A DNA stretch of 64,000 nucleotides from NCBI RefSeq assembly GCF_000262305.1, contig NC_017910.1, positions 2,542,001 to 2,606,000 on the forward strand, read 5' to 3'. This document shows, piece after piece, positions 45,035 to 53,192 of this stretch; the first letter of the stretch is position 1, and every line of letters starts with the position of its first letter. The position numbers and the translations under genes were made by a program. The notes under the pieces were generated by a model. It saw nothing but the letters and a program-made list of their open reading frames with translations. It was not told the origin of the DNA and did no database searches. Source of the stretch: Shimwellia blattae DSM 4481 = NBRC 105725 (GTDB lineage: Bacteria > Pseudomonadota > Gammaproteobacteria > Enterobacterales > Enterobacteriaceae).

Positions 45035-45775
45035 ATGTCAGCAATTGGTCGTATTCACTCCTTCGAATCCTGCGGTACTGTGGATGGCCCCGGTATCCGC
45101 TTTATTACCTTCTTCCAGGGCTGCCTGATGCGCTGCATGTACTGCCATAACCGGGATACCTGGGATACCCATGGCGGTAAAGAAATCACCGTAGAAGAGC
45201 TAATGAAAGATGTGGTCACCTATCGCCACTTTATGAATGCTTCCGGCGGCGGCGTTACCGCATCCGGTGGTGAAGCCATTCTGCAGGCTGAATTTGTCCG
45301 CGACTGGTTCCGGGCCTGCAAAAAAGAGGGGATCCACACCTGCCTGGACACTAACGGTTTTGTGCGCCGTTATGATCCGGTGATCGACGAGCTGCTGGAG
45401 GTGACCGATCTGGTCATGCTTGACCTCAAGCAGATGAACGACGAGATCCACCAGAATCTGGTGGGGGTCTCCAACCAGCGGACCCTGGAGTTCGCCAAAT
45501 ACATTTCCGCCAAAGGCATCAAAACCTGGATCCGTTATGTGGTTGTGCCGGGCTGGTCAGACGATGACGACTCCGCCCACCGCCTCGGTGAGTTTACCCG
45601 GGATATGGGGAATGTTGAGAAGATAGAGCTGCTGCCCTACCACGAGCTGGGCAAACACAAATGGACCGCCATGGGTGAAGAGTACAAACTCGACGGGATC
45701 AAACCGCCGAAGAAAGAGACCATGGAGCGCGTGAAAGGTATTCTGGAGCAGTACGGCCACAAGGTGATGTACTAA
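45035..45775 (+). CDS. pflA: Pyruvate formate-lyase activating enzyme
   Basis: Radical S-adenosylmethionine enzyme that generates the glycyl radical on PflB. The CxxxCxxC motif is CLMRCMYC at residues 30-37 and binds the 4Fe-4S cluster; GGGVTASGGEAILQ is the SAM-contacting GGE region. 246 residues, same as E. coli. ATG at 45035 has GGAGATAACACCGCA upstream. It is separated from pflB by a terminator and a 215-base gap with no other gene. A long hairpin follows its stop. Confidence 0.98.
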   Translation: MSAIGRIHSFESCGTVDGPGIRFITFFQGCLMRCMYCHNRDTWDTHGGKEITVEELMKDVVTYRHFMNASGGGVTASGGEAILQAEFVRDWFRACKKEGIHTCLDTNGFVRRYDPVIDELLEVTDLVMLDLKQMNDEIHQNLVGVSNQRTLEFAKYISAKGIKTWIRYVVVPGWSDDDDSAHRLGEFTRDMGNVEKIELLPYHELGKHKWTAMGEEYKLDGIKPPKKETMERVKGILEQYGHKVMY

Positions 45776-45786
45776 CCCCTCCACAA

Positions 45787-45816
45787 GCATTGCGCCTGCT
45801 GAGCAGGCCGCAATGC
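45787..45816. terminator. Long two-part hairpin between convergent pflA and ycaK-like gene
   Basis: GCATTGCG and CGCAATGC enclose an inner stem CCTGC-TGA-GCAGG, with one unpaired C. It begins 12 bases after the pflA stop. There is no U-run on either strand, so intrinsic termination is uncertain; it may mark a processed 3' end. Confidence 0.5.
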
Positions 45817-45858
45817 CTGTGCCAGAGCCGTTATCAGCTACACTGGCAAATCAGCCTC

Positions 45859-46455
45859 TCAGCGTAAACCCTTTACCATCCCCCGGGCCTGACTAAACAG
45901 CGCATCATAATGCTGCTGCCGGTTATCAATGCCCTCCTCCACACCAATGGTGTTGTACAAAAATGTGACCGCTGAATCCTCAACGCCAATATAGCGAACC
46001 ATGGTATTCAGATAGTGACTGAGGTTTTCCTCCCAGCCGTTGGCAGCAAACTTATCACCACTACCGCCCACCAGCGCTACCCAGCGGATCCTGCTGACCG
46101 GGATTTTACGCCCGCCGCCATAGGCCAGACCGTAATTCAGAACCCGGTCTATCCAGCCTTTGATCATGGCCGGGAAGCTGTACCACCACACCGGAAACAC
46201 GACCACCAGTGTGTCTTTATCCTGCAATTCACCAAATAACTGCTGCACTTGCTCACTGTAGTGTTTATCCGGGTTTTTCCAGTCCGGTTCATCGGCTGTC
46301 TCCAGCACCGGGTTAAAGCCACGCCGGTACAAGTCCAGTGTAGTGCTGCGCATACCCTGAGCGGCGGCCTCCCCCTGGATCTCTTCAACAACCCGGGCGG
46401 TCAGTGAATCCGTACGCGGATGAGCCCAGACAATATAAATATTTTCAGATTTCAT
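45859..46455 (-). CDS. ycaK: NAD(P)H oxidoreductase of the flavodoxin-fold family (YcaK-like)
   Basis: Small flavodoxin-fold quinone-reductase-like protein (MdaB/KefF/YcaK type). It begins MKSENIYIVWAHPRTDSLTA; the FMN-binding PVWWYSFPAMIKGWIDRVLNYGLAYG motif, split here only for reading, spans about residues 80-105. 198 residues. I chose ATG at 46453-46455 with AGAGGA eight bases upstream; the frame runs 85 codons further but into the divergent LysR gene. Substrate is unknown. It is divergent from the LysR-type regulator across 97 bases, so that regulator probably controls it. The same order is found in E. coli (ycaK next to ycaN). Confidence 0.8.
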   Translation of the reverse strand: MKSENIYIVWAHPRTDSLTARVVEEIQGEAAAQGMRSTTLDLYRRGFNPVLETADEPDWKNPDKHYSEQVQQLFGELQDKDTLVVVFPVWWYSFPAMIKGWIDRVLNYGLAYGGGRKIPVSRIRWVALVGGSGDKFAANGWEENLSHYLNTMVRYIGVEDSAVTFLYNTIGVEEGIDNRQQHYDALFSQARGMVKGLR

Positions 46456-46509
46456 TACAGATCCTCTCAACTGTTGACCCCGCCACTTTACGCAGCGCCT
46501 ATACTCCTG

Positions 46510-46525
46510 TAAATGTACATATTTA
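46510..46525. promoter_or_regulatory. Candidate LysR-type operator
   Basis: TAAATGTACATATTTA has inverted arms TAAAT and ATTTA around a six-base centre, in the 97-base divergent gap between the LysR gene and the ycaK-like gene. LysR proteins bind AT-rich dyads and usually repress their own gene from such a site. Sequence-only prediction. Confidence 0.45.
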
Positions 46526-46552
46526 AGATGCATTAGTGAGAGAATTTCATTA

Positions 46553-47452
46553 ATGAGTATAAACCTTTCCGACTTCAGTACCTTTTTTGCCGTAGCGCGC
46601 CATAAGAGCTTCCGGGCAGCCGGCGACGAGCTGGGGCTTTCCTCCTCCGCCATCAGCCACGCCATTAAACAGCTGGAACAGCGCCTGCAACTGCGCCTGT
46701 TTAACCGCACAACCCGCAGCGTTTCCCTGACCGGGGCCGGGCAAAATCTCTACCAGCGCCTGCGCCCGGCATTTGATGAAATCAACACCATGCTTGATGA
46801 AATCAACTGCTACCGGGACACCCCTACCGGTATTCTGAAGATTAACGCCGCCAGAACCGCCGCACGTCTGGTTCTGATGCCGCTGCTGGCGGCCTTCAGC
46901 CAGCGGTATCCGCAAATCAGAGTAGATGTGACCAGTGATGACCGGCTGACCGATATTGTGCAAAACGGGTTTGATGCCGGTATCCGGCTGTACGATATTG
47001 TGGAAAAGGATATGATTGCGACCCCCATCGGGCCACCCGTGCGGTTGCAGGTTGTGGCGACGCCGGAATATTTCCGCCGTCACGGAAAGCCGCAGCATCC
47101 GCGCCAGATAACAGAGCACCAGAGTGTGGTATTTCGCTTCCCCAGCGGCCGCCCTTATCACTGGCAATTCCATGGCCCGGAAGGCAGGATGGCTGTGGCG
47201 CCAGCCGGGAATATTATCGTTGATGATATGGATGCAGAGCTGGATGCCGTATTAAGCGGCGCGGGGCTGGGTTATTTGCTGGATTTACAGGTCAGCAGGC
47301 ATCTGGCCGCCGGGCGGCTGGAGTCGGCTCTGGAAAGCTGGAGCCCGGAACGCAGCGGGTTTCATCTCTATTATCCCAACCGCCAGTATATGACCGCCAG
47401 CCTGCGGGCCTTTCTTGATTTTATCCGTGAGCCGGGCCAGGAGCCTGGCTGA
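46553..47452 (+). CDS. LysR-family transcriptional regulator (in the position of E. coli ycaN)
   Basis: Regulator with an N-terminal winged helix-turn-helix (FFAVARHKSFRAAGDELGLSSSAISHAIKQLE, shown in parts: SFRAAGDELGLSS is the core) at residues about 5-65 and a C-terminal LysR effector-binding domain starting near residue 90 (TGILKINAARTAARLVL). 299 residues, normal for the family. The effector domain resembles regulators of quinone or redox-enzyme genes, and the divergent ycaK-like oxidoreductase is the natural target. The effector is unknown. I cannot say from memory whether its sequence is truly orthologous to YcaN or only in the same place. Confidence 0.9.
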   Translation: MSINLSDFSTFFAVARHKSFRAAGDELGLSSSAISHAIKQLEQRLQLRLFNRTTRSVSLTGAGQNLYQRLRPAFDEINTMLDEINCYRDTPTGILKINAARTAARLVLMPLLAAFSQRYPQIRVDVTSDDRLTDIVQNGFDAGIRLYDIVEKDMIATPIGPPVRLQVVATPEYFRRHGKPQHPRQITEHQSVVFRFPSGRPYHWQFHGPEGRMAVAPAGNIIVDDMDAELDAVLSGAGLGYLLDLQVSRHLAAGRLESALESWSPERSGFHLYYPNRQYMTASLRAFLDFIREPGQEPG

Positions 47453-47456
47453 GTAA

Positions 47457-47476
47457 CCCGGCCAGCAACGGCCGGG
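47457..47476. terminator. Hairpin between convergent LysR gene and ycaD
   Basis: CCCGGCC, loop AGCAAC, GGCCGGG, in the 39-base gap between two convergent stop codons. No U-run, but the position suits a shared termination or processing site. Confidence 0.5.
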
Positions 47477-47491
47477 CATTGTTGCGGTTAC

Positions 47492-48640
47492 TCAGGCATG
47501 AGCCACCGGGGTCGGGTGGTGCCCGGCTTCACGTATCAGCATAAACAGATACACAATCGACACGCTGGCAATCATGATAAACAGCGCGCTGTCAGAATAG
47601 TTCTGCATCAGTGTCGCCGTAAGGCTCGGCCCGGCCAGGCTACCCACGGTATAGCTCAGCAGCAGCGCCTGGTTCATGGCCACCAGCTGGTGGTGCTCCA
47701 CTTTTTCACAGGCCCAGGCCATAGCCACCGGGTAGAGGGTAAAGCCAGAGGCGCCGAGAATAAACAGCGCCGGCCCCATCATGGTATTACTGAGCATAGC
47801 CAGGCAACCGGCAATCACCACCAGTACCTGCCCGCGCAATACCATTAACCGGCCGTAGCGATCCGCCAGCCGCCCTACCGGCCACTGGCCGAGGATCCCG
47901 GCACTGACCATGACCGCCATCCAGAAGCCGGTGCCCGCATCACTGTTCCCCTGGTGGTTGAGCCACAAAGGCATCAGGCCATACAGCGAGCCCAGCACAA
48001 TCCCGGAGATAACGCAGCCATCAACCCCCAGCCGCGCTTTACGCAGTTTAAACATCGGCCAGATAGCCACTTTGCGGTTGTCCTCCTGCTGCTGGCTGAC
48101 AATCCGGGTAAACAGCAGCGGCAGGATCCCGGCCAGCACCAGTGCGGTGAGCCAGGGCAGCACATTCATCAGCCCGTCGGGCAGCTTGCTTATCAGCAGC
48201 TGGCCCAGTACCGTTCCGAGATAGTAGACCATCATATACGCGGCCAGCAGACGCCCGCGGTTGCTGGTGGTGCCGCTGCTCATCAGGGCACTTTCCACCA
48301 CCACCCAGACCATGGCGCAGCCAATACCGGCCACAAACCGCCACAGCATCCAGCTCCAGAACCCGACCATAATCCCCAGCCCGGCACAACCGGCGGCAAA
48401 GACCACGGAAGCCATATAGTAGCTGATGTTATAACCATAGCGGCGGATCAGCGCCCCGGTAATCAGCGTCCCCACCAGGTTGCCGGTGAAATAGCTGGAG
48501 CTGACCAGTCCCACCTGCCAGGTGGGCAGATTATCGTGGGCCAGCCACAGGGGAACCAGCGTATTGAGTGCTGCCAGAGCCAGAGTCAGAAGCAGCAGGC
48601 CACTGAGCAAAAGCACCACTGGCCGGGTATAGATAGACAT
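47492..48640 (-). CDS. ycaD: MFS transporter YcaD
   Basis: Inner-membrane major facilitator superfamily carrier with about twelve transmembrane helices; substrate unknown. It begins MSIYTRPVVLLLSGLLLLTLA; the MFS A-type motif is GRLADRYGRLMVLRG between helices 8 and 9, and YPVAMAWACEKVEHHQLVAM is a strongly conserved stretch of this subfamily. 382 residues, same as E. coli YcaD. In E. coli ycaM and ycaC flank it; neither is present here, so it faces the LysR gene directly and has a 327-base gap on the dmsC side. Confidence 0.93.
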   Translation of the reverse strand: MSIYTRPVVLLLSGLLLLTLALAALNTLVPLWLAHDNLPTWQVGLVSSSYFTGNLVGTLITGALIRRYGYNISYYMASVVFAAGCAGLGIMVGFWSWMLWRFVAGIGCAMVWVVVESALMSSGTTSNRGRLLAAYMMVYYLGTVLGQLLISKLPDGLMNVLPWLTALVLAGILPLLFTRIVSQQQEDNRKVAIWPMFKLRKARLGVDGCVISGIVLGSLYGLMPLWLNHQGNSDAGTGFWMAVMVSAGILGQWPVGRLADRYGRLMVLRGQVLVVIAGCLAMLSNTMMGPALFILGASGFTLYPVAMAWACEKVEHHQLVAMNQALLLSYTVGSLAGPSLTATLMQNYSDSALFIMIASVSIVYLFMLIREAGHHPTPVAHA

Positions 48641-48911
48641 GTAAATAAACCGCGAGGATGGATAAATTCTGAGCGCATCATGCCACTTCCGAAAACATTG
48701 TCAATCCGCGTGATACGGGGGCTGAGGGGCTTTTTTGACGATTGATTTAAAATATTTATCCAGCATGAATAATGCTATGGCGCGCCAGTATTCAATATAT
48801 TGATTTTATTTATTTTCGTTAAAAATAGCGTTTTTTTCAGGCGCGAAAAATTTCATGAAAGCCACCTGAAAATGCGCATTAAACGCCCCTTCGAAAAGGT
48901 GGCAACAGACC
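48641..48911. other. Gene-free stretch between ycaD and dmsC
   Basis: This should hold the ycaD promoter, since ycaD is read away from it. 48750-48850 is very AT-rich. E. coli has ycaC in the equivalent place; I see no remnant of it, no open frame with homology, and no clear regulator site. Confidence 0.6.
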
Positions 48912-48951
48912 AAAAAAAAGACCACCGGCCGGTCTCCCGGGCGGTGGTCTT
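48912..48951 (-). terminator. Rho-independent terminator of dmsABC
   Basis: On the minus strand AAGACCACCG, a 14-base loop, CGGTGGTCTTTTTTTT, starting 17 bases after the dmsC stop. Confidence 0.9.
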
Positions 48952-48967
48952 ACGCTATCAGCGGTCA

Positions 48968-49825
48968 TTACCCGGCGATAGCCATCCCTACTGTCATATG
49001 CAGGCCATAGAAAATACCACGGCCAATCAGCTCACCGGCAACCACCAGCACAAAGCCTGCCAGCAGACCGGCCAGTTTCGGCTCCCGGCTGCGCAGCAGC
49101 GGGCATAGCCAGCAACCCAGCCCCAGCACCAGCAGCGCCAGGCGCACAACCTGCAACAGCGCGTAATCCGGCACCAGCGCGGTAGCCTGCACCACGGAGC
49201 TGTGGATTGACGTCAGCTCATGGCTCTGCATCACAATGGCTGCAATCGTCACCAGCAGGGCCAGCACACTGATCCCCGCCAGCTTACCGCTGGAGAAGTT
49301 CACCCGGGCCGCACGCAGTAACAGCACGCCGAGCAGCGGGCCGCCCAGCAGCATAGTCATAAAGAAGCCGGTCGTGGTATAGCCGTTATACCAGGTCGGT
49401 ACAGTATCGATGCTGCTGTAAACCCGGGCCATCATCCAGACCATGATGATCCCCAGCACCATCGCAACGGCCAGCCACAGCTTACCCAGCGCCTGGGGCA
49501 TCTTCCCGAGGATAGCCACCAGCCACCAGAACCCCGCCACAGCGAAGAACAGCGAGCCACTGGCTATCTCGTTACTCAGGGCAGAGCTACCTACCCGGTT
49601 CAGGGAGTTAAACGCCCGTAACGGGGTGCCAAGGTGAATCACCGAGGCGATAAACGCCAGCGCCATAAGAACCCACAGAAAAAACATACTGCGCAGGATC
49701 CGGGTGCGCTGGGCTTTGTCATCATCCGATAACCAGCCAAGCCCCATCACGATAAACCCGCCCGCCACACACTGGCCGAGCACGGTAAACAGCATCAGTG
49801 GCCATTCATGCAATCCGCTGCCCAT
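48968..49825 (-). CDS. dmsC: DMSO reductase membrane anchor DmsC
   Basis: Inner-membrane anchor subunit that oxidises menaquinol and passes electrons to DmsB. Eight transmembrane helices are expected; hydrophobic stretches such as LMLFTVLGQCVAGGFIVMG and MALAFIASVIHLGTPL are plain, and the conserved HLG(T/S)P histidine region and ELIGRGIFYGLHMTVG are present. I chose ATG at 49823-49825 (MGSGLHEWPLMLF) with AAGGAGG upstream: 285 residues, E. coli 287. The longer open frame lies inside dmsB. It begins one base after the dmsB stop. Confidence 0.96.
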   Translation of the reverse strand: MGSGLHEWPLMLFTVLGQCVAGGFIVMGLGWLSDDDKAQRTRILRSMFFLWVLMALAFIASVIHLGTPLRAFNSLNRVGSSALSNEIASGSLFFAVAGFWWLVAILGKMPQALGKLWLAVAMVLGIIMVWMMARVYSSIDTVPTWYNGYTTTGFFMTMLLGGPLLGVLLLRAARVNFSSGKLAGISVLALLVTIAAIVMQSHELTSIHSSVVQATALVPDYALLQVVRLALLVLGLGCWLCPLLRSREPKLAGLLAGFVLVVAGELIGRGIFYGLHMTVGMAIAG

Positions 49826-49826
49826 C

Positions 49827-50444
49827 TCACACCTCCTTCGGGTTAGCCAGATAGCCGGTGGTATCCCCGCTGGGGCGGCTGTTGGCGTTAGGTTTAATAA
49901 CAAGGTTCGGGTGGGTGAAGTGCGCAGCCGGTAACGGTGCCACCTGGGCCAGGGTGCCATACTTCTTACGCAGCTCGTCAATCGGGCCAAAGTCCAGGGC
50001 ACGCAGCGGGCAGGACTCAACACAAATCGGCTTTTTCCCTTCTTCCAGCCGGGAGGAGCAGCCGTCGCACTTAGTCATATGCCCTTTTTCAGCATTGTAC
50101 TGCGGCGCACCGTATGGGCAGGCCATATGGCAGTAACGGCAGCCAATGCAGATATCTTCGTTCACCACAACCAGGCCATTTTCCTGTTTGTGCATCGCCC
50201 CGCTGGGGCACACTTTGGTACAGGCCGGATCCTCGCAGTGGTTGCAGGAGATGGACAAATAGTAGGCAAACACATTCTGATGCCAGGCGCCGTTATCTTC
50301 CTGCCAGTCACCACCGGCATATTCATAGATACGCCGGAAGCTGACATCCGGTCCGAGATCTTTGTAATCCTTACAGGCCAGTTCGCAGGTTTTACAACCG
50401 GTGCAGCGACTGGAGTCAATATAAAAACCATATTGGGTCGTCAT
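49827..50444 (-). CDS. dmsB: DMSO reductase iron-sulfur subunit DmsB
   Basis: Electron-transfer subunit carrying four 4Fe-4S clusters between DmsC and DmsA. Cysteine motifs in order: CTGCKTCELACKD, CNHCEDPACTKVCP, CIGCRYCHMACPYG and CDGCSSRLEEGKKPIC-ESCP, i.e. four ferredoxin-like groups. 205 residues, same as E. coli. Ten bases separate it from dmsA and one from dmsC, so the three genes form one operon. It has no own signal and is exported with DmsA through the Tat system. Confidence 0.98.
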   Translation of the reverse strand: MTTQYGFYIDSSRCTGCKTCELACKDYKDLGPDVSFRRIYEYAGGDWQEDNGAWHQNVFAYYLSISCNHCEDPACTKVCPSGAMHKQENGLVVVNEDICIGCRYCHMACPYGAPQYNAEKGHMTKCDGCSSRLEEGKKPICVESCPLRALDFGPIDELRKKYGTLAQVAPLPAAHFTHPNLVIKPNANSRPSGDTTGYLANPKEV

Positions 50445-50454
50445 CTGCTACTCC

Positions 50455-52899
50455 TCAGACCTTTTTAACCTGAACCAGGTTACTGTGAGACGGGTTACCT
50501 TTTGCCAGCGGAGACGGACGCTGGGTGGTTAACACATTGATTGAACCGGCGTGATCCACTTTGCTGGCATCCGGGTTGTACCAGGCACCTTCTCCCAGCG
50601 CCACAACCCCGGGCAGAATACGTGGTGTCACTTTGGCGTTGATCCGCACTTCACCGCGACCATTGAAGATAGCCACCATATCGCCATTGGCGATACCGCG
50701 TTCAGCCGCATCGCGCGGGTTGATCCACATCTCCTGGCGGCAGGCCGCTTTCAGGACATCCACGTTCCCGTAAGTGGAGTGCGTGCGCGCTTTATAGTGG
50801 AAACCGGTCAACTGCAGCGGATAGGTTTTCGCCAGCGGATCGTCATAGTTTTCAAACCCGTTGCTGTGGATCGGTAACGGATCGATAACGTCCCCTTCCG
50901 ACAGCTGCCAGGTGGCGGCAATTTTCGCAAGGCTTGCGGAGTAGATCTCAATCTTGCCGGACGGTGTGGTCAGCGGGTTAGCCTGCGGATCCTCACGGAA
51001 GGCTTTGTAGGCCACATGGTGACCCTGCGGATCGCGCTCTTTGTAGATCCCCTGCTGGCGGAAAGTCTCGAAGTCCGGCAGCCCGGGCATCGCTTCCCGT
51101 GACTGCTGATACAGGTGACGCAGCCAGCCTTCCTGAGTGCGGCCTTCGGTGAACTGCTGCTCAACCCCCATCCGTTTGGCGATTTCACTGGTCATTTCAT
51201 AGATGTTTTTGCATTCAAAGCGGGGCTTAATCGCCTGGTCGGCAAAAATCACATAGGACATGTTGCCGCAGGAGGCATCCAGCGCGAAATCCATCTGTTC
51301 AGAGGCCGTGCAGTCCGGCAGCAGAATATCGGCATATTTGGCTGAAGAGGTCATATGGTTATCGATAACCACAATCAGCTCGCACTTCTTGTCGTCCTGC
51401 AAAATATCGTGGGTGCGGTTAATCTGGGAGTGCTGGTTCACCAGGCAGTTACCGGCATAGTTCCAGATCATCTTAATCGGCACGTCCAGCTTATCTTTAC
51501 CGCGTACCCCGTCACGCAGGGCGGTCATTTCCGGCCCGCGTTCGATAGCATCTGTCCACAGGAACATGGAGATGCTGGTGGTTACCGGGTTTTCCAGGGT
51601 CGGCATACGCACAAACGGCAGGCTGTAGGAGCCTTCACGGGCGCCACTGTTACCGCCATGGATCCCCACGTTACCGGTCAGGATAGACAACATGGCAATC
51701 GCGCGGGAGATAAGCTCCCCGTTCGCGTGGCGCTGTGGCCCCCAGCCCTGGCTGATAAACGCCGGTTTAGTACTGGCGATTTCACGCGCCAGCTGAATAA
51801 TGCGCAGTGCCGGAACGCCGGTAATGGCCGCAGCCCACTCGGGGGTTTTCGCAATGCCGTCATTACCCTGGCCGAGGATATAGGCTTTGTAGTGGCCGTT
51901 GGCCGGTGCGTCGGCAGGCAGGGTTTTCTCGTCGTAGCCCACGCAGTATTTATCAAGAAACGCCTGATCAACCAGGTTTTCGGTGATCATCACCCAGGCC
52001 AGTGCGGAGACCAGCGCCGCATCAGTACCGGGGCGGATGGGGATCCACTCGTCTTCACGCCCGGCACCGGTATCGGTGTAACGGGGGTCGATAATGATCA
52101 TCCGGGCGTTGGATTTCTGGCGCGCCTGCTCCAGATAATAGGTCACGCCGCCCCCGCTCATGCGGGTTTCACCCGGGTTGTTACCAAACAGCACCACCAG
52201 CTTGCTGTTCTCAATATCTGAGGGGCTGTTACCGTCTGCCCAGCCGCCGTAGGTGTAGTTAAGACCTTCGGAGATCTGCGCGGTGGAGTAGTCACCATAG
52301 TGGTTCAGATAACCGCCGCAGCAGTTCATCAGGCGGGCAATCAGGGTGTTTCCTGGCGGCCAGGAGCGGGTCATGGTGCCACCCAGCGTACCGGTGCCGT
52401 AGTTCAGGTAAATGGATTCGTTGCCGTATTCACCAATCAGACGCTTCATATTACTGGCGATGGTGTCGTAGGCTTCTTCCCAGCTGATCCGCTCGAATTT
52501 GCCTTCGCCGCGAGCGCCCACGCGCTTCATCGGATATTTCAGGCGATCCGGGTTATATACCCGGCGGCGCATAGAGCGGCCGCGCAGGCAGGCGCGAACC
52601 TGGTGCAGACCGTCGTAGTTATCATCACCGGTGTTGTCGGTTTCAACATATTTGATAACGCCATCGGCCACGTGCATACGCAGTGGGCACCGGCTACCGC
52701 AGTTAACGGTACAGGCGCTCCAGACAACCTTTTCAGGCTGTGCCTGCGGGGCAATGGCCTGTGCCGCACGGGCAACCCGCGTGAATGGCAGCGTAAACGC
52801 ACTGCCGGCCGCCGCCAGGCCCCCGATTGCCGTGGTTTTCACCAGAGTTCGGCGCGTTATCCCGGCAGCCAGTAAAGCATCAGGTGTTTTGATCTTCAT
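50455..52899 (-). CDS. dmsA: DMSO reductase catalytic subunit DmsA
   Basis: Molybdopterin (bis-MGD) enzyme that reduces dimethyl sulfoxide and related S- and N-oxides as terminal electron acceptors. The N terminus carries a twin-arginine signal (TRRTLVKTTAIGG) and an ARAAQA cleavage region near residue 45. The cluster motif CTVNCGSRCPL follows, and the molybdenum-ligand serine is expected in GTMTRSWPPGN. 814 residues, same as E. coli. First gene of dmsABC. Its leader has a class II FNR promoter about 180-230 bases upstream. Confidence 0.98.
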   Translation of the reverse strand: MKIKTPDALLAAGITRRTLVKTTAIGGLAAAGSAFTLPFTRVARAAQAIAPQAQPEKVVWSACTVNCGSRCPLRMHVADGVIKYVETDNTGDDNYDGLHQVRACLRGRSMRRRVYNPDRLKYPMKRVGARGEGKFERISWEEAYDTIASNMKRLIGEYGNESIYLNYGTGTLGGTMTRSWPPGNTLIARLMNCCGGYLNHYGDYSTAQISEGLNYTYGGWADGNSPSDIENSKLVVLFGNNPGETRMSGGGVTYYLEQARQKSNARMIIIDPRYTDTGAGREDEWIPIRPGTDAALVSALAWVMITENLVDQAFLDKYCVGYDEKTLPADAPANGHYKAYILGQGNDGIAKTPEWAAAITGVPALRIIQLAREIASTKPAFISQGWGPQRHANGELISRAIAMLSILTGNVGIHGGNSGAREGSYSLPFVRMPTLENPVTTSISMFLWTDAIERGPEMTALRDGVRGKDKLDVPIKMIWNYAGNCLVNQHSQINRTHDILQDDKKCELIVVIDNHMTSSAKYADILLPDCTASEQMDFALDASCGNMSYVIFADQAIKPRFECKNIYEMTSEIAKRMGVEQQFTEGRTQEGWLRHLYQQSREAMPGLPDFETFRQQGIYKERDPQGHHVAYKAFREDPQANPLTTPSGKIEIYSASLAKIAATWQLSEGDVIDPLPIHSNGFENYDDPLAKTYPLQLTGFHYKARTHSTYGNVDVLKAACRQEMWINPRDAAERGIANGDMVAIFNGRGEVRINAKVTPRILPGVVALGEGAWYNPDASKVDHAGSINVLTTQRPSPLAKGNPSHSNLVQVKKV

Positions 52900-53090
52900 A
52901 GATACCTACTTTGCTCGCTCACAAATGTAATGGTGGTGCTGAGTCGTCGCAGGGCGACCACATGCAGCTTTCCAGAGAAAGAAAAACCGCACAGGATATG
53001 GTTATTAATGGCATCTGAGCGTTATATATCGAAGAATATGACGATATTATGCCCGATACTGATAGTATTTCCTGTGGGTAGTACCCGGGG

Positions 53091-53132
53091 AGTATTACTG
53101 CTTTGGAGGTAGGTAGTATTGTTTAGCATCAA
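53091..53132 (-). promoter_or_regulatory. FNR-dependent promoter of dmsABC with NarL-like heptamers
   Basis: TTGTTTAGCATCAA at 53119-53132 fits the FNR box at 9 of 10 positions. Read on the minus strand, AATACT at 53091-53096 follows after exactly 22 bases, the class II spacing, and predicts a start near 53084. Heptamers TACCTCC (53105-53111) and TACTCCC (53088-53094) match the NarL motif TACYYMT at 6 of 7 and lie over the core promoter, in line with known nitrate repression of E. coli dmsABC. Confidence 0.75.
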
Positions 53133-53142
53133 TTGAATAAAC

Positions 53143-53169
53143 AAAAGGGCACCACCAGGGTGCCCTTTT
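53143..53169 (-). terminator. Rho-independent terminator of serS
   Basis: AAAAGGGCACC, short loop, GGGTGCCCTTTT, 23 bases after the serS stop. It lies immediately beside the dmsABC FNR box and insulates the two units. The A-run and U-run are symmetric. Confidence 0.9.
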
Positions 53170-53192
53170 ATACATTTGTATTATGGAAAAAC

